Assembly (NCBI GenBank): GCA_026391125.1
Contig: JAPLEO010000001.1
Coordinates: 1-64,000 of the forward strand
DNA length: 64,000 bases
Direction: 5' to 3'
DNA from: Bacteroidota bacterium
GTDB taxonomy: Bacteria; Bacteroidota; Bacteroidia; Chitinophagales; Chitinophagaceae
Made by a program: the position numbers and the translations under genes. The notes beneath the pieces were generated by a model that was given only the letters and a program-made list of their open reading frames with translations, searched no databases and was not told the DNA's origin. Shown here one piece after another: positions 52,367 through 61,084 of the stretch (its first letter is position 1; every line of letters begins with the position of its first letter).

Positions 52367-52957
52367 TTATTCTATTCCGTAACTATTCATCAACGCTTTG
52401 TATTGATCGCTATTTCTTCTTCTGATACTTTCCTGCCCAACTAGTTCTTGCACTTTCATAAAACCGTCGAGGACTGCTTCCGGACGTGGAGGGCAGCCAG
52501 GAATATATACGTCAACTGGAATTACTTGGTCAATGCCTTGTAGTACACTATATGTATCAAAAATACCACCGCTGCTGGCGCAAGCACCCATGGCAATTAC
52601 CCAACGAGGTTCGGCCATTTGAAGGTATACCTGACGAACAACTGGTCCCATTTTCTTAGAAATGGTTCCCATTACCATCAACAGATCGCACTGACGGGGA
52701 GAGAAACCAACCCTTTCAGCACCAAAACGTGCTAGATCGTAGTGCGATGCCATCGTTGCCATAAACTCGATCCCACAACATGAGGTTGCGAATGGCAAAG
52801 GCCATAATGAATTTTTCCTTGCTAATCCAACCACATCGCTCAAGCGAGCAGAGAAAAAGCCTTCTCCAGCATAGCCTTCCGGTGCTTCTGCCATAGAAAC
52901 AGCAGTTGCAATTTTGGTTTCTGTTGGATGAATATTAAATCGTACTGGACGTGACAT
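52367..52957 (-). CDS. nuoB: NADH-quinone oxidoreductase subunit B
   Basis: SLWPLPFATSCCGIEFMA, FSPRQCDLLMVMGTISKKMGPVVRQVYLQM, YIPGCPPRPEAVLDG. Confidence 0.97.
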   Translation of the reverse strand: MSRPVRFNIHPTETKIATAVSMAEAPEGYAGEGFFSARLSDVVGLARKNSLWPLPFATSCCGIEFMATMASHYDLARFGAERVGFSPRQCDLLMVMGTISKKMGPVVRQVYLQMAEPRWVIAMGACASSGGIFDTYSVLQGIDQVIPVDVYIPGCPPRPEAVLDGFMKVQELVGQESIRRRNSDQYKALMNSYGIE

Positions 52958-53001
52958 AAATAATTCAAAATTAAAAATTCAAAAATCAAAAGGGCATCAC
53001 C

Positions 53002-53412
53002 CTAGTCTTCCCACTTTAAAGCTCCTTTCTTGATGATATAGATAAACCCTACTAGAAAAAAGCCAACGAACATGAGCAATGCACTGAATCCAGCCCATCC
53101 CAGTTCTCTAAAGTTTACCGCATATGGATAAAAGAAAATCACTTCAACGTCAAACAGCACAAAAAGGATCGCCACCAGAAAATACTTGATAGCCATTGGT
53201 TGGCGAGCATTTCCGTGGGTTTCGATTCCACTTGTAAAGTTTTCTAATTTGTCTGCAGTTTTGCGCTTAGGTCCAACCCAAGCTGAAAGTCCAATCATGA
53301 AGGCTACAAAGCCAGCTGCGAAGATCAATTGGATCCCGATAGGGAGGTAATTTGCTGCAGAATTTGATTCATTAACATCTAATAAAAAAGAAATCCAACT
53401 CATGAGAAGCAT
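53002..53412 (-). CDS. nuoA: NADH-quinone oxidoreductase subunit A
   Basis: NFTSGIETHGNARQPMAIKYFLVAILFVLFDVEVIFFYPYAV. Confidence 0.95.
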   Translation of the reverse strand: MLLMSWISFLLDVNESNSAANYLPIGIQLIFAAGFVAFMIGLSAWVGPKRKTADKLENFTSGIETHGNARQPMAIKYFLVAILFVLFDVEVIFFYPYAVNFRELGWAGFSALLMFVGFFLVGFIYIIKKGALKWED

Positions 53413-53457
53413 TTAAATTCATGCAAAAATAAGCCTGTATTAGATATAAAAGAAAAA

Positions 53458-53475
53458 CTCCCCAAAATAGGGGAG
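53458..53475 (-). terminator. Intrinsic terminator after TPR gene
   Basis: CTCCCC-tatttt-GGGGAG followed by TTTTTCTTTT on the minus strand. Confidence 0.65.
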
Positions 53476-53537
53476 CATTTCTTTTATAATTCTATTGAAT
53501 AGGACAGAAATATTGCTATTTAAGTCTCTTTTCATTG

Positions 53538-55316
53538 CTATTTACCTTTGGGTTTTGTATAGTAGTCAATATTTTTTTGAAGTTCCGTTTTGACCCCTAC
53601 TGCAAACTTGTTATTGTCGTCTGCGGGGTCTGGATATTTTTGTAACATACTATCAGTAACGGCTAATCCTTTTTGGCATAAGTCTATGAACTGATCAACA
53701 ATTGGAGTTCTAATACCATCGCTTTTCACTTTAAAATCAGGGCTTTTCTTGAGGCTATTCGTTTTGCTGATATAAAAGAGGATAATGTAATATTCATTTA
53801 AGAAAATATCTTTTTTATATTTTTCTTTATTTATAGCTTCATAAACTGAATCTACATATTGTAAATATTCCACTCCTTTACCGGTTGTAGTATCTGGGTC
53901 AGAAGCAATGGCCGCCTTTTTATAAAAGCTATAGGGTTGTGGTTTATCAGGATAAGCAGCCATATATTTTTTTGCCAATTCAATTGTCTGAGGAATATCT
54001 TTTGCATTTAAAGCGGCACTGGTTAAACGATAATAATCGCCTTCGCCCATTACACCACCTTTAAACTCAACCACTTTTTTCATCCAGAACAACTGCTCTT
54101 TGTACATTTTAGCCTTACCATAAATATCAGCAGCCTGATTCATATAGTTCAACTGATTTACTTTAGAAGTATCGTTTCCAATAGCTTGTTCTAAGTAACC
54201 AACAGTTTGTGCTTCATTTCCTGGGAATTTAGATAACAATTTCACTGCCAATTCATAATCAGGTGATTGTATATCCAATTTTGCATTGAAGAATTTCACC
54301 ACATTATCTCTAGCAGCAACAGAGTCGCCCAAACGATCGTAGTTATATGCATATAATAAGCTCAAACGAGGTACAGCAGCCAATCCAGCAGATGCTTCGA
54401 TTTCTTTTGCTTTAGCTAAAGACTCACTATATTTACCAGCTCTGAACAAATATTCTGCATAGAAGAAATCATTCAAAGGATCTTTATCAGCATACTTTAA
54501 GAAGTCATCTAAATATCCTTTTGCTTTAGCCACATCTCTATTTGCATAGTAGTTGAACAATTCCAAATATGGAGGTGGAAATGCAGGCTCAGCTTGAATG
54601 GCACCGTTAAAGAAAAGTTCGAGAGACTCTTTGTTATTCTGACTTTGATAGATCTTACCAGTACGCCATTTTGCTCTACCACTCTTCGTATCGCGAAGAT
54701 CAGCTTCTTGGAAAGCTTTAACAGCTTCACCACCATTCTCACCACCTAATTTCAAATAACAAACACCCATATTGAAATAGATATCTGGGTTATTAAGATC
54801 GATAGTTGCGGCTTGCTTTAATTTTTCAATCGCATATAATGGATCACCAACGGTAGAACCACCAATTGCGTTTGCCATACCAATTGCATTAAGTATTGCT
54901 GCGCTTGGCTTTCCTTTATTTTTCCCTTTAGTTTCTGTAGTAGTAGTGATTGCTTGCTCAAACTTCTGTTTTGCAGCATTCAAATTATTGCCATCAAGGA
55001 TATCCAGTGTACCCTGACCAACCCAAATCAATGGGTCATTCACACCATCCTGCAAAGCCTTTTGAAACAAAGCTCTAGCAGCACTAACACCGTCTTTGGT
55101 TAAAACCTCACGATTCTTTGCAATTAAAGCCATACCAAGCCAATAAATCGCTTGTGGATCTTTAGGATTTGCATCATAAGCCTTCTGTAGCACAGCTTTA
55201 GCACTGTTGTTTTTGTATACGGCCTGTAACAATTTAACACCCTCCTGAACGGATTGTGCCATTGCACACTGAACTATAAACAGTGTTACTAACATCATCG
55301 AAGCGATCTTCTTCAT
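53538..55316 (-). CDS. Tetratricopeptide repeat protein, secreted
   Basis: Signal peptide; repeated TPR units (DPQAIYWLGMALIAKN..., NPDIYFNMGVCYLKLG...). Confidence 0.9.
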   Translation of the reverse strand: MKKIASMMLVTLFIVQCAMAQSVQEGVKLLQAVYKNNSAKAVLQKAYDANPKDPQAIYWLGMALIAKNREVLTKDGVSAARALFQKALQDGVNDPLIWVGQGTLDILDGNNLNAAKQKFEQAITTTTETKGKNKGKPSAAILNAIGMANAIGGSTVGDPLYAIEKLKQAATIDLNNPDIYFNMGVCYLKLGGENGGEAVKAFQEADLRDTKSGRAKWRTGKIYQSQNNKESLELFFNGAIQAEPAFPPPYLELFNYYANRDVAKAKGYLDDFLKYADKDPLNDFFYAEYLFRAGKYSESLAKAKEIEASAGLAAVPRLSLLYAYNYDRLGDSVAARDNVVKFFNAKLDIQSPDYELAVKLLSKFPGNEAQTVGYLEQAIGNDTSKVNQLNYMNQAADIYGKAKMYKEQLFWMKKVVEFKGGVMGEGDYYRLTSAALNAKDIPQTIELAKKYMAAYPDKPQPYSFYKKAAIASDPDTTTGKGVEYLQYVDSVYEAINKEKYKKDIFLNEYYIILFYISKTNSLKKSPDFKVKSDGIRTPIVDQFIDLCQKGLAVTDSMLQKYPDPADDNNKFAVGVKTELQKNIDYYTKPKGK

Positions 55317-55340
55317 TGGTCGAATTTTATAATTGTTGCT

Positions 55341-56273
55341 TTAATCTGACTCTTTAATTTTTCCTGATCTTACTTTAAAATTCATTTTAGCTGGAACTAG
55401 TAATGCCCTTTTAAAAATTAATTGCCCCCTTTCAAGGCTCATAAAATTCATAAAGCCCGTTCCTAATCCGGCTGAATTTTCTTTCAAAATATAATACATT
55501 GGTCTAGGCAAAGGATATTGTGCATAGGATATGGTAGCCTGAGATGGTTTTGCAAACAATCCCTTTTCTACACATCGCACGCATTCAACCAATGCTAGAC
55601 GAATTTTTTTCAAGTTCTCCTGTTGTTTTGGATCATAGCTATCTCCTACCCAACTCAATCCTACAAATCCAACAACATTTTCATTCTTAGATACAATGTC
55701 AACCACATCATCACTATTTTTTGATGCAACTACATTGGCTCCAAAATCACCCCCCTTTAAAATACTGTCTTTCAAAAACCTTACCGTGCTAGTTGCATTT
55801 TTCCCATCCATCACTGCAATTCTTTTGCTTTTACCACTCAAGATCTCTTTGAGATCATTCATCGTAAATACACTGTCGGCTGATTTTTGATTCACAATCA
55901 CTGCCACTGCATCGTATGCTAGAATGGCAAACTGTGGGCGGTAACCTAAACTTGATTCAAAGATCGATGATTCTTTTTTTGATAATCCCCTAGCGATCAA
56001 GATCATTCTGGTACTATCATTTTGTAAGTCTTTCAAACACTCCACTTCGGGTTTGTAACTTACTATTATATGGGTATTCGGAAATGAAGAATGATGCACT
56101 TTGATCTGCTCTTCCATCACCGGCTTAAAACTTTCGTCGACACTGATCCGGATAGTTCCTGAATTAGGAGTATCACGTTCTTCAACTACAGCTTCCCCTT
56201 TGCCTTTACAGGCCGCAAAGAAAAGCAAAACCGCCAGTATCAAAAAACTATGTTTTATCCTTTCCTTCATCAC
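55341..56273 (-). CDS. PstS-like substrate-binding lipoprotein
   Basis: Lipobox LLFFAACKG; GTIRISVDESFKPVMEEQIKVH...NENVVGFVGLSWVGD; PBP-like domain. Confidence 0.8.
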   Translation of the reverse strand: MMKERIKHSFLILAVLLFFAACKGKGEAVVEERDTPNSGTIRISVDESFKPVMEEQIKVHHSSFPNTHIIVSYKPEVECLKDLQNDSTRMILIARGLSKKESSIFESSLGYRPQFAILAYDAVAVIVNQKSADSVFTMNDLKEILSGKSKRIAVMDGKNATSTVRFLKDSILKGGDFGANVVASKNSDDVVDIVSKNENVVGFVGLSWVGDSYDPKQQENLKKIRLALVECVRCVEKGLFAKPSQATISYAQYPLPRPMYYILKENSAGLGTGFMNFMSLERGQLIFKRALLVPAKMNFKVRSGKIKESD

Positions 56274-56506
56274 TAATAGTCCCGCTTTATTCCCCTATAC
56301 AATCTAAACCCTCCATACAAGAGACAAATACCGCCAAATAGATACCTAAATGTGTTATCTACCGCCATAATTTGCTCAATTTTCAACTTTTCTGGAAAAA
56401 GCATCACTACAGCCATCCCCAATATTAATACAGCCATCACTAAATCATAAGACATACGCATTAACGTATAACTTTTCTGCTGTCTATCTCTAAAACTCTC
56501 TTGCAT
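56273..56506 (-). CDS. Small hypothetical membrane protein
   Basis: 77 aa with two hydrophobic segments; stop abuts the start of the PstS-like gene, suggesting translational coupling. Confidence 0.65.
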   Translation of the reverse strand: MQESFRDRQQKSYTLMRMSYDLVMAVLILGMAVVMLFPEKLKIEQIMAVDNTFRYLFGGICLLYGGFRLYRGIKRDY

Positions 56507-56749
56507 GTAACATCCAGTTGAACAGGGTGAGCAATTTAGTTAATAATTCTATTGAATAACCCAAAAAAAGTCATCAAATCCAATTAATCACTACGATTTA
56601 TACTAAGATTCTAAATTTTATTAATTCCATAACTAAAAAACAATAAAAAAGCTAATAATCGTTAGTAAAAGAAGTGAAGAGTGAAGAGATAAAAATGAAA
56701 AATGGACAAGCCATCGGCTGGGCTACAAATTCCTTATAAAATACGTTAC

Positions 56750-56769
56750 CCCCGGCTTTCAAGCCGGGG
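56750..56769. repeat. GC-rich REP-like palindrome upstream of hisS
   Basis: CCCCGGCTT-tc-AAGCCGGGG inverted repeat in an AT-rich intergenic region. Confidence 0.6.
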
Positions 56770-56818
56770 CACTTAGCATCTTTCAGTTTACTTATATTTG
56801 CCGAATTAGAAGTGATAT

Positions 56819-58186
56819 ATGAGCAAACCGAGTTTACCACAGGGTACCAGAGATTTTAATGCAAGCGTAGTTAGAAAAAGAAATTACATTTTTCAAACTA
56901 TCCGTTCTGTGATGGAGAGCTATGGCTTTCAACCATTGGAAACACCTGCCATGGAAAACCTCGATACACTGATGGGTAAGTATGGCGATGAGGGCGACAA
57001 ATTAATTTTTAAGATCTTGAACAACGGTTTAGACAATCCAGCGAAACAGGATTCCGCTAAACTCGAATTTGAAAAAATCCTATCCGGAAAAAACTCAAAG
57101 AGCTTAACTGAACGGGCACTTCGTTATGATTTAACGATTCCATTTGCAAGATATGTTGCCATGAATCATGCGCAACTAACCATGCCCTTTAAAAGATATC
57201 AGATCCAACCTGTTTGGAGAGCCGATCGTCCGCAAAAAGGCCGCTACCGCGAGTTCTATCAGTGCGATGCTGATGTGGTGGGTAGTTACTCCTTATTAAA
57301 TGAAGTAGAGCTTTCCAATTTATATGCCACTGTTTTTAAACAACTGGGCATTGATGTAACCATTAAAATGAATAACCGAAAAATTTTAGCAGCACTTGCT
57401 GAGATCTGTGGCGGCGCTGATAAAATGGTGGATATCACTGTAGCGATTGATAAATTAGATAAGATCGGATTAGATAAAGTGAAAGAAGAATTAAGTGGTA
57501 GAGGTTTGTCTGATTCGCAAATCAATACGATCGAAAACTATTTGTTGATTGATGGATCGAACGATGAAAAAATCGCATCACTCAAAAAATTAATTGGTGA
57601 GAATGCAACGGGCAACAAAGGCATTGAAGAATTGGAATGGGTGTTGAATTATCACCAAAACAGTTTTGTAGCAAATCATTTGCAAGCAGATTTTACATTG
57701 GCACGCGGACTTAATTATTATACCGGAATCATATTTGAAGTAAAAGCAAACAATGCCCAAATGGGTAGCATCGGTGGCGGCGGACGATACGATGATCTTA
57801 CTGGAACTTTTGATGTGCCGAATATTCCTGGTGTAGGAATTTCTTTTGGTGTTGATAGAATTTACGATGTGATGGAAGAGTTACAACTCTTTCCTGCGGA
57901 AGTACAAACTGGCACCAAAGTCTTGTTCTTTAATTTGGGAGATGCAGAAAGTAAGGTCGCTTATTCATTGATGCAATCCTTGCGTGATAAGGGTATTGCG
58001 GCAGAACTATTTCACGAGAATAGTAAGTTTGATAAACAGTTTAAGTATGCCGATAAAAAACAAATTCCTTACGCCGTAATTATTGGCAGTAAGGAATTGT
58101 TAGAAAATTCGGTTGTATTAAAAAACCTGATCAGTGGCGATCAGCAAAGTTTATCGAATAACGAATTGCTTTCTTTCGCTTTTTAA
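56819..58186 (+). CDS. hisS: Histidine--tRNA ligase
   Basis: PSLPQGTRDF, RYDLTIPFARYVA, FKRYQIQPVWRADRPQKGRYREFYQCD, GGGGRYDDL. Confidence 0.98.
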   Translation: MSKPSLPQGTRDFNASVVRKRNYIFQTIRSVMESYGFQPLETPAMENLDTLMGKYGDEGDKLIFKILNNGLDNPAKQDSAKLEFEKILSGKNSKSLTERALRYDLTIPFARYVAMNHAQLTMPFKRYQIQPVWRADRPQKGRYREFYQCDADVVGSYSLLNEVELSNLYATVFKQLGIDVTIKMNNRKILAALAEICGGADKMVDITVAIDKLDKIGLDKVKEELSGRGLSDSQINTIENYLLIDGSNDEKIASLKKLIGENATGNKGIEELEWVLNYHQNSFVANHLQADFTLARGLNYYTGIIFEVKANNAQMGSIGGGGRYDDLTGTFDVPNIPGVGISFGVDRIYDVMEELQLFPAEVQTGTKVLFFNLGDAESKVAYSLMQSLRDKGIAAELFHENSKFDKQFKYADKKQIPYAVIIGSKELLENSVVLKNLISGDQQSLSNNELLSFAF

Positions 58187-58540
58187 ATAATACTTACGCT
58201 CGATCAATGCAATAGCAGGAACTTCTTTTACACCTTCTAAGTGGTATCCCATTACATCAATCACTACACCGGTAACTTTGTTTTCAGCATTGCGTATGTA
58301 TTTACCTGTACCTTGATATTCAGGAATTGCAAATGAATCAGGAGAAACTCTTTCTAATGTACCCGTTCCTTTATCAGAACTAAAACTCAATTTCCCCGCC
58401 TCAGCTGTAACTGTTACATAGGAAACAATACTTCCTTCAGGAAAATTAAATTTACCAGTATACTGAGCTAAACTGTCTTGTGCTTTTGCGGTAAATCCGA
58501 TGGCGATAAACGCGATCAATAAAAAGCTGATTTTTTTCAT
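58151..58540 (-). CDS. DUF3471-like secreted protein
   Basis: Signal peptide; AQYTGKFNFPEGSIVSYVTVTAEAGKLSF. Confidence 0.65.
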   Translation of the reverse strand: MKKISFLLIAFIAIGFTAKAQDSLAQYTGKFNFPEGSIVSYVTVTAEAGKLSFSSDKGTGTLERVSPDSFAIPEYQGTGKYIRNAENKVTGVVIDVMGYHLEGVKEVPAIALIERKYYLKSERKQFVIR

Positions 58541-58706
58541 GTGTCTGTAGTTTGTATTTGGTTACATGTAATTCGCAAACATTCATTTCAGTGTGATTGA
58601 AATGTATTCTAGCTCATTTCATTTGGCAAATCTTTTTTGGTTCTTCGTATTAAAGTGAATTGAAATTAATATTTATTTCATTACTAACCTGATGATTCAT
58701 AAACCT

Positions 58707-59903
58707 TTATAACCCTTCATAAATAATGGCTGCCCCCTGTCCCACGCCTACACACATGGTAGCTAATCCATAATGCTTTCTTGTGCGATACATTTCGTGC
58801 AATAAAGTAGTAGAAATCCTAACCCCACTACAACCAAGTGGATGACCAAGTGCAATAGCACCCCCATTTACATTCACTTTATTGGGGTCTAATTCCAATT
58901 CATCAATACAGGCAATGCTTTGCGATGCGAAGGCTTCATTCAATTCTATCAAATCCAAATCCTGCATTTTAAGATCGGCTCGCAACAGGGCTTTTTCAGT
59001 GGCCAACACCGGACCCATTCCCATAATTGCAGGATCAACTCCAGCCACACCCATACTAACTATGCGAGCCATCGGTTGTAAATTAAACAACTTCACCGCT
59101 TCCTCACTTGCCAACAACATAGCAGCGGCTCCATCATTAATGCCAGATGCATTTCCTGCAGTTACGGTACCCTCTTTACTGAAAGCTGGTTGCAGTTTTG
59201 CTAGTTTTTCTAATGAAGTTTGGCGTGGATGTTCATCCTCATTAAACCAAGTAATCAATCGATCAGCAGTCATTAACTCAACAGCAGCCAATTCATCATC
59301 CCATTTATTGGCCTCTTTTGCCGCGAAATATTTTTCTTGAGAGGCGAGTGCAAATGCATCCTGGTCTTCCCTACTGATCTTCCATTGCTTGGCCACATTT
59401 TCTGCAGTTTCGCCCATAGTATAAGGATGGTATTGATCTGCCAAGGCTTTATTTACAAAACGCCAGCCCATGGTTGTATCGAAAGTTTCGATTTTCCGAT
59501 TCCATGCTGAGGCAGATTTTGCTGTTACAAAAGGAGCCCTAGTCATACTCTCAACCCCCGAAGCGATATACAATAATCCCTCATTACACATGATGGCCCT
59601 AGAAGCATCCATGATCGCTTGCAAGCCTGATGCACACAAACGGTTGACGGTATTCCCAGCCACAGAAACAGGTAAACCCGCTAATAATGCAGCCATCCGA
59701 GCTACATTTCGGTTGTCCTCCCCGGCCTGATTGGCAGCTCCCGCAATCACATCTTCAATAGCAGAAGGATCAATATTGGGGTTTCTACTCAACAAAACCC
59801 GGATCACGTGTGCCAGCAGATCGTCGGGCCGAATATCACTGAGTTTGCCCCCATAACGCCCAATTGGGGTTCTAACTGTATCAATTATATAGCAGGTTTT
59901 CAT
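58707..59903 (-). CDS. Acetyl-CoA C-acyltransferase (thiolase; PcaF/FadA-like)
   Basis: NTVNRLCASGLQAIMDASRAI, ELNEAFASQSIACIDEL, NVNGGAIALGHPLGCSGVRI, ATMCVGVGQGAAIIYE. Confidence 0.95.
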   Translation of the reverse strand: MKTCYIIDTVRTPIGRYGGKLSDIRPDDLLAHVIRVLLSRNPNIDPSAIEDVIAGAANQAGEDNRNVARMAALLAGLPVSVAGNTVNRLCASGLQAIMDASRAIMCNEGLLYIASGVESMTRAPFVTAKSASAWNRKIETFDTTMGWRFVNKALADQYHPYTMGETAENVAKQWKISREDQDAFALASQEKYFAAKEANKWDDELAAVELMTADRLITWFNEDEHPRQTSLEKLAKLQPAFSKEGTVTAGNASGINDGAAAMLLASEEAVKLFNLQPMARIVSMGVAGVDPAIMGMGPVLATEKALLRADLKMQDLDLIELNEAFASQSIACIDELELDPNKVNVNGGAIALGHPLGCSGVRISTTLLHEMYRTRKHYGLATMCVGVGQGAAIIYEGL

Positions 59904-59974
59904 ACGATGTGTCTAAATCTTTAGTTGAAAGTACTGTGTTTTTAAAGGCACAAGTTAAAATTTGTGGATTAAAA

Positions 59975-60004
59975 TTGCCCTTCCTTTCTCAAAAGGTATC
60001 TTTG
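59975..60004 (+). promoter_or_regulatory. Candidate Bacteroidota-type promoter of rlmN
   Basis: TTG (59975-59977), 19 nt spacer, TATCTTTG (59997-60004), matching the TTTG-N17-23-TAnnTTTG consensus; start codon at 60009. Confidence 0.5.
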
Positions 60005-60008
60005 CAGC

Positions 60009-61061
60009 ATGAAGGAATCTTTAAAAAATATACGCCACCTCAGTTTGAGTGAGTTGGAAAGCTATTTTGAAACCATCGGAGAGAAGAAGTTCCGAGTGAA
60101 ACAAGTACACGAATGGCTATGGCAGAAACACGCCCATAGCTTTGATGATATGACCAATTTGAGTAAGGACCTACGTACTAAATTGGCACAAGAATTTTCA
60201 TTGCCTGCGTTGAAAGTGAACCTCACCCAAGTTAGTGAAGATGGCACCATCAAATCTCGCTTCAAGACTTTCGACGGACATATGATCGAAGGTGTTTTGA
60301 TACCTACGGCAGAAAGAAAAACAGCCTGCGTTTCTTCACAAGTGGGTTGCAGTTTGTCGTGCAAATTCTGCGCTACTGGTACCATCGATCGAAAAAGAAA
60401 TTTGACATACGATGAAATCTATGATCAAGTAGTATTGATCAATAGAGAATCAGAAAAAGTGCATCAGCAGAAACTCACCAATATCGTCTTCATGGGAATG
60501 GGTGAGCCATTATTGAATTATAATAATGTATTAAAAGCAATTGATCGGATCTCTGCAGAAGATGGATTGTTTATGAGTCCGAAAAGAATCACTGTTTCAA
60601 CAGCTGGTGTTTCCAAACAAATTAAACAGTTGGGTGATGATAAAGTGCGATTCAAACTGGCAGTATCATTACACGCAGCTACTGATAAGAAGCGTAATGA
60701 GATCATGCCTATCAATGAAACCAATAATATTGAAACATTGATCGAGGCTTTAAATCATTTTTATAAGCAAACACAGAACGAAATTACTTTCGAATACATC
60801 CTCTTCAAAAATTTCAACGACAGTTTGAAAGATGCGGAAGAGTTAGTGAAAATTTATAGAAAAGTTCCGGCTGATCTGATCAATATCATCGAATACAATC
60901 CTACTGATGCTTTTAGATTTACCAAACCTGATGAGCATACCACTACAGAATTCATGAACTATCTCGAAAGAAATAGGGTGAACTCAAGATTGCGTAAGAG
61001 TAGGGGAAAAGATATTGATGCTGCATGCGGGCAGCTTGCCAATAAATCAGCTAACAAATAA
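60009..61061 (+). CDS. rlmN: 23S rRNA (adenine2503-C2)-methyltransferase RlmN
   Basis: Radical SAM CSLSCKFCATG, VFMGMGEPLLNYNNV, LAVSLHAATDKKRNEIMPIN, CGQL. Confidence 0.97.
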   Translation: MKESLKNIRHLSLSELESYFETIGEKKFRVKQVHEWLWQKHAHSFDDMTNLSKDLRTKLAQEFSLPALKVNLTQVSEDGTIKSRFKTFDGHMIEGVLIPTAERKTACVSSQVGCSLSCKFCATGTIDRKRNLTYDEIYDQVVLINRESEKVHQQKLTNIVFMGMGEPLLNYNNVLKAIDRISAEDGLFMSPKRITVSTAGVSKQIKQLGDDKVRFKLAVSLHAATDKKRNEIMPINETNNIETLIEALNHFYKQTQNEITFEYILFKNFNDSLKDAEELVKIYRKVPADLINIIEYNPTDAFRFTKPDEHTTTEFMNYLERNRVNSRLRKSRGKDIDAACGQLANKSANK

Positions 61062-61084
61062 ATTCGGTTAATTCCTGTTTTAGT

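Noticed and set aside
55341-56273. Straight annotation as the phosphate transporter PstS
   Set aside because: No pstCAB genes nearby and the sequence is only PstS-like; the function is left open.
56652-56840. 62 aa minus-strand ORF upstream of hisS
   Set aside because: Spans the REP-like palindrome and the hisS start; unlikely coding.
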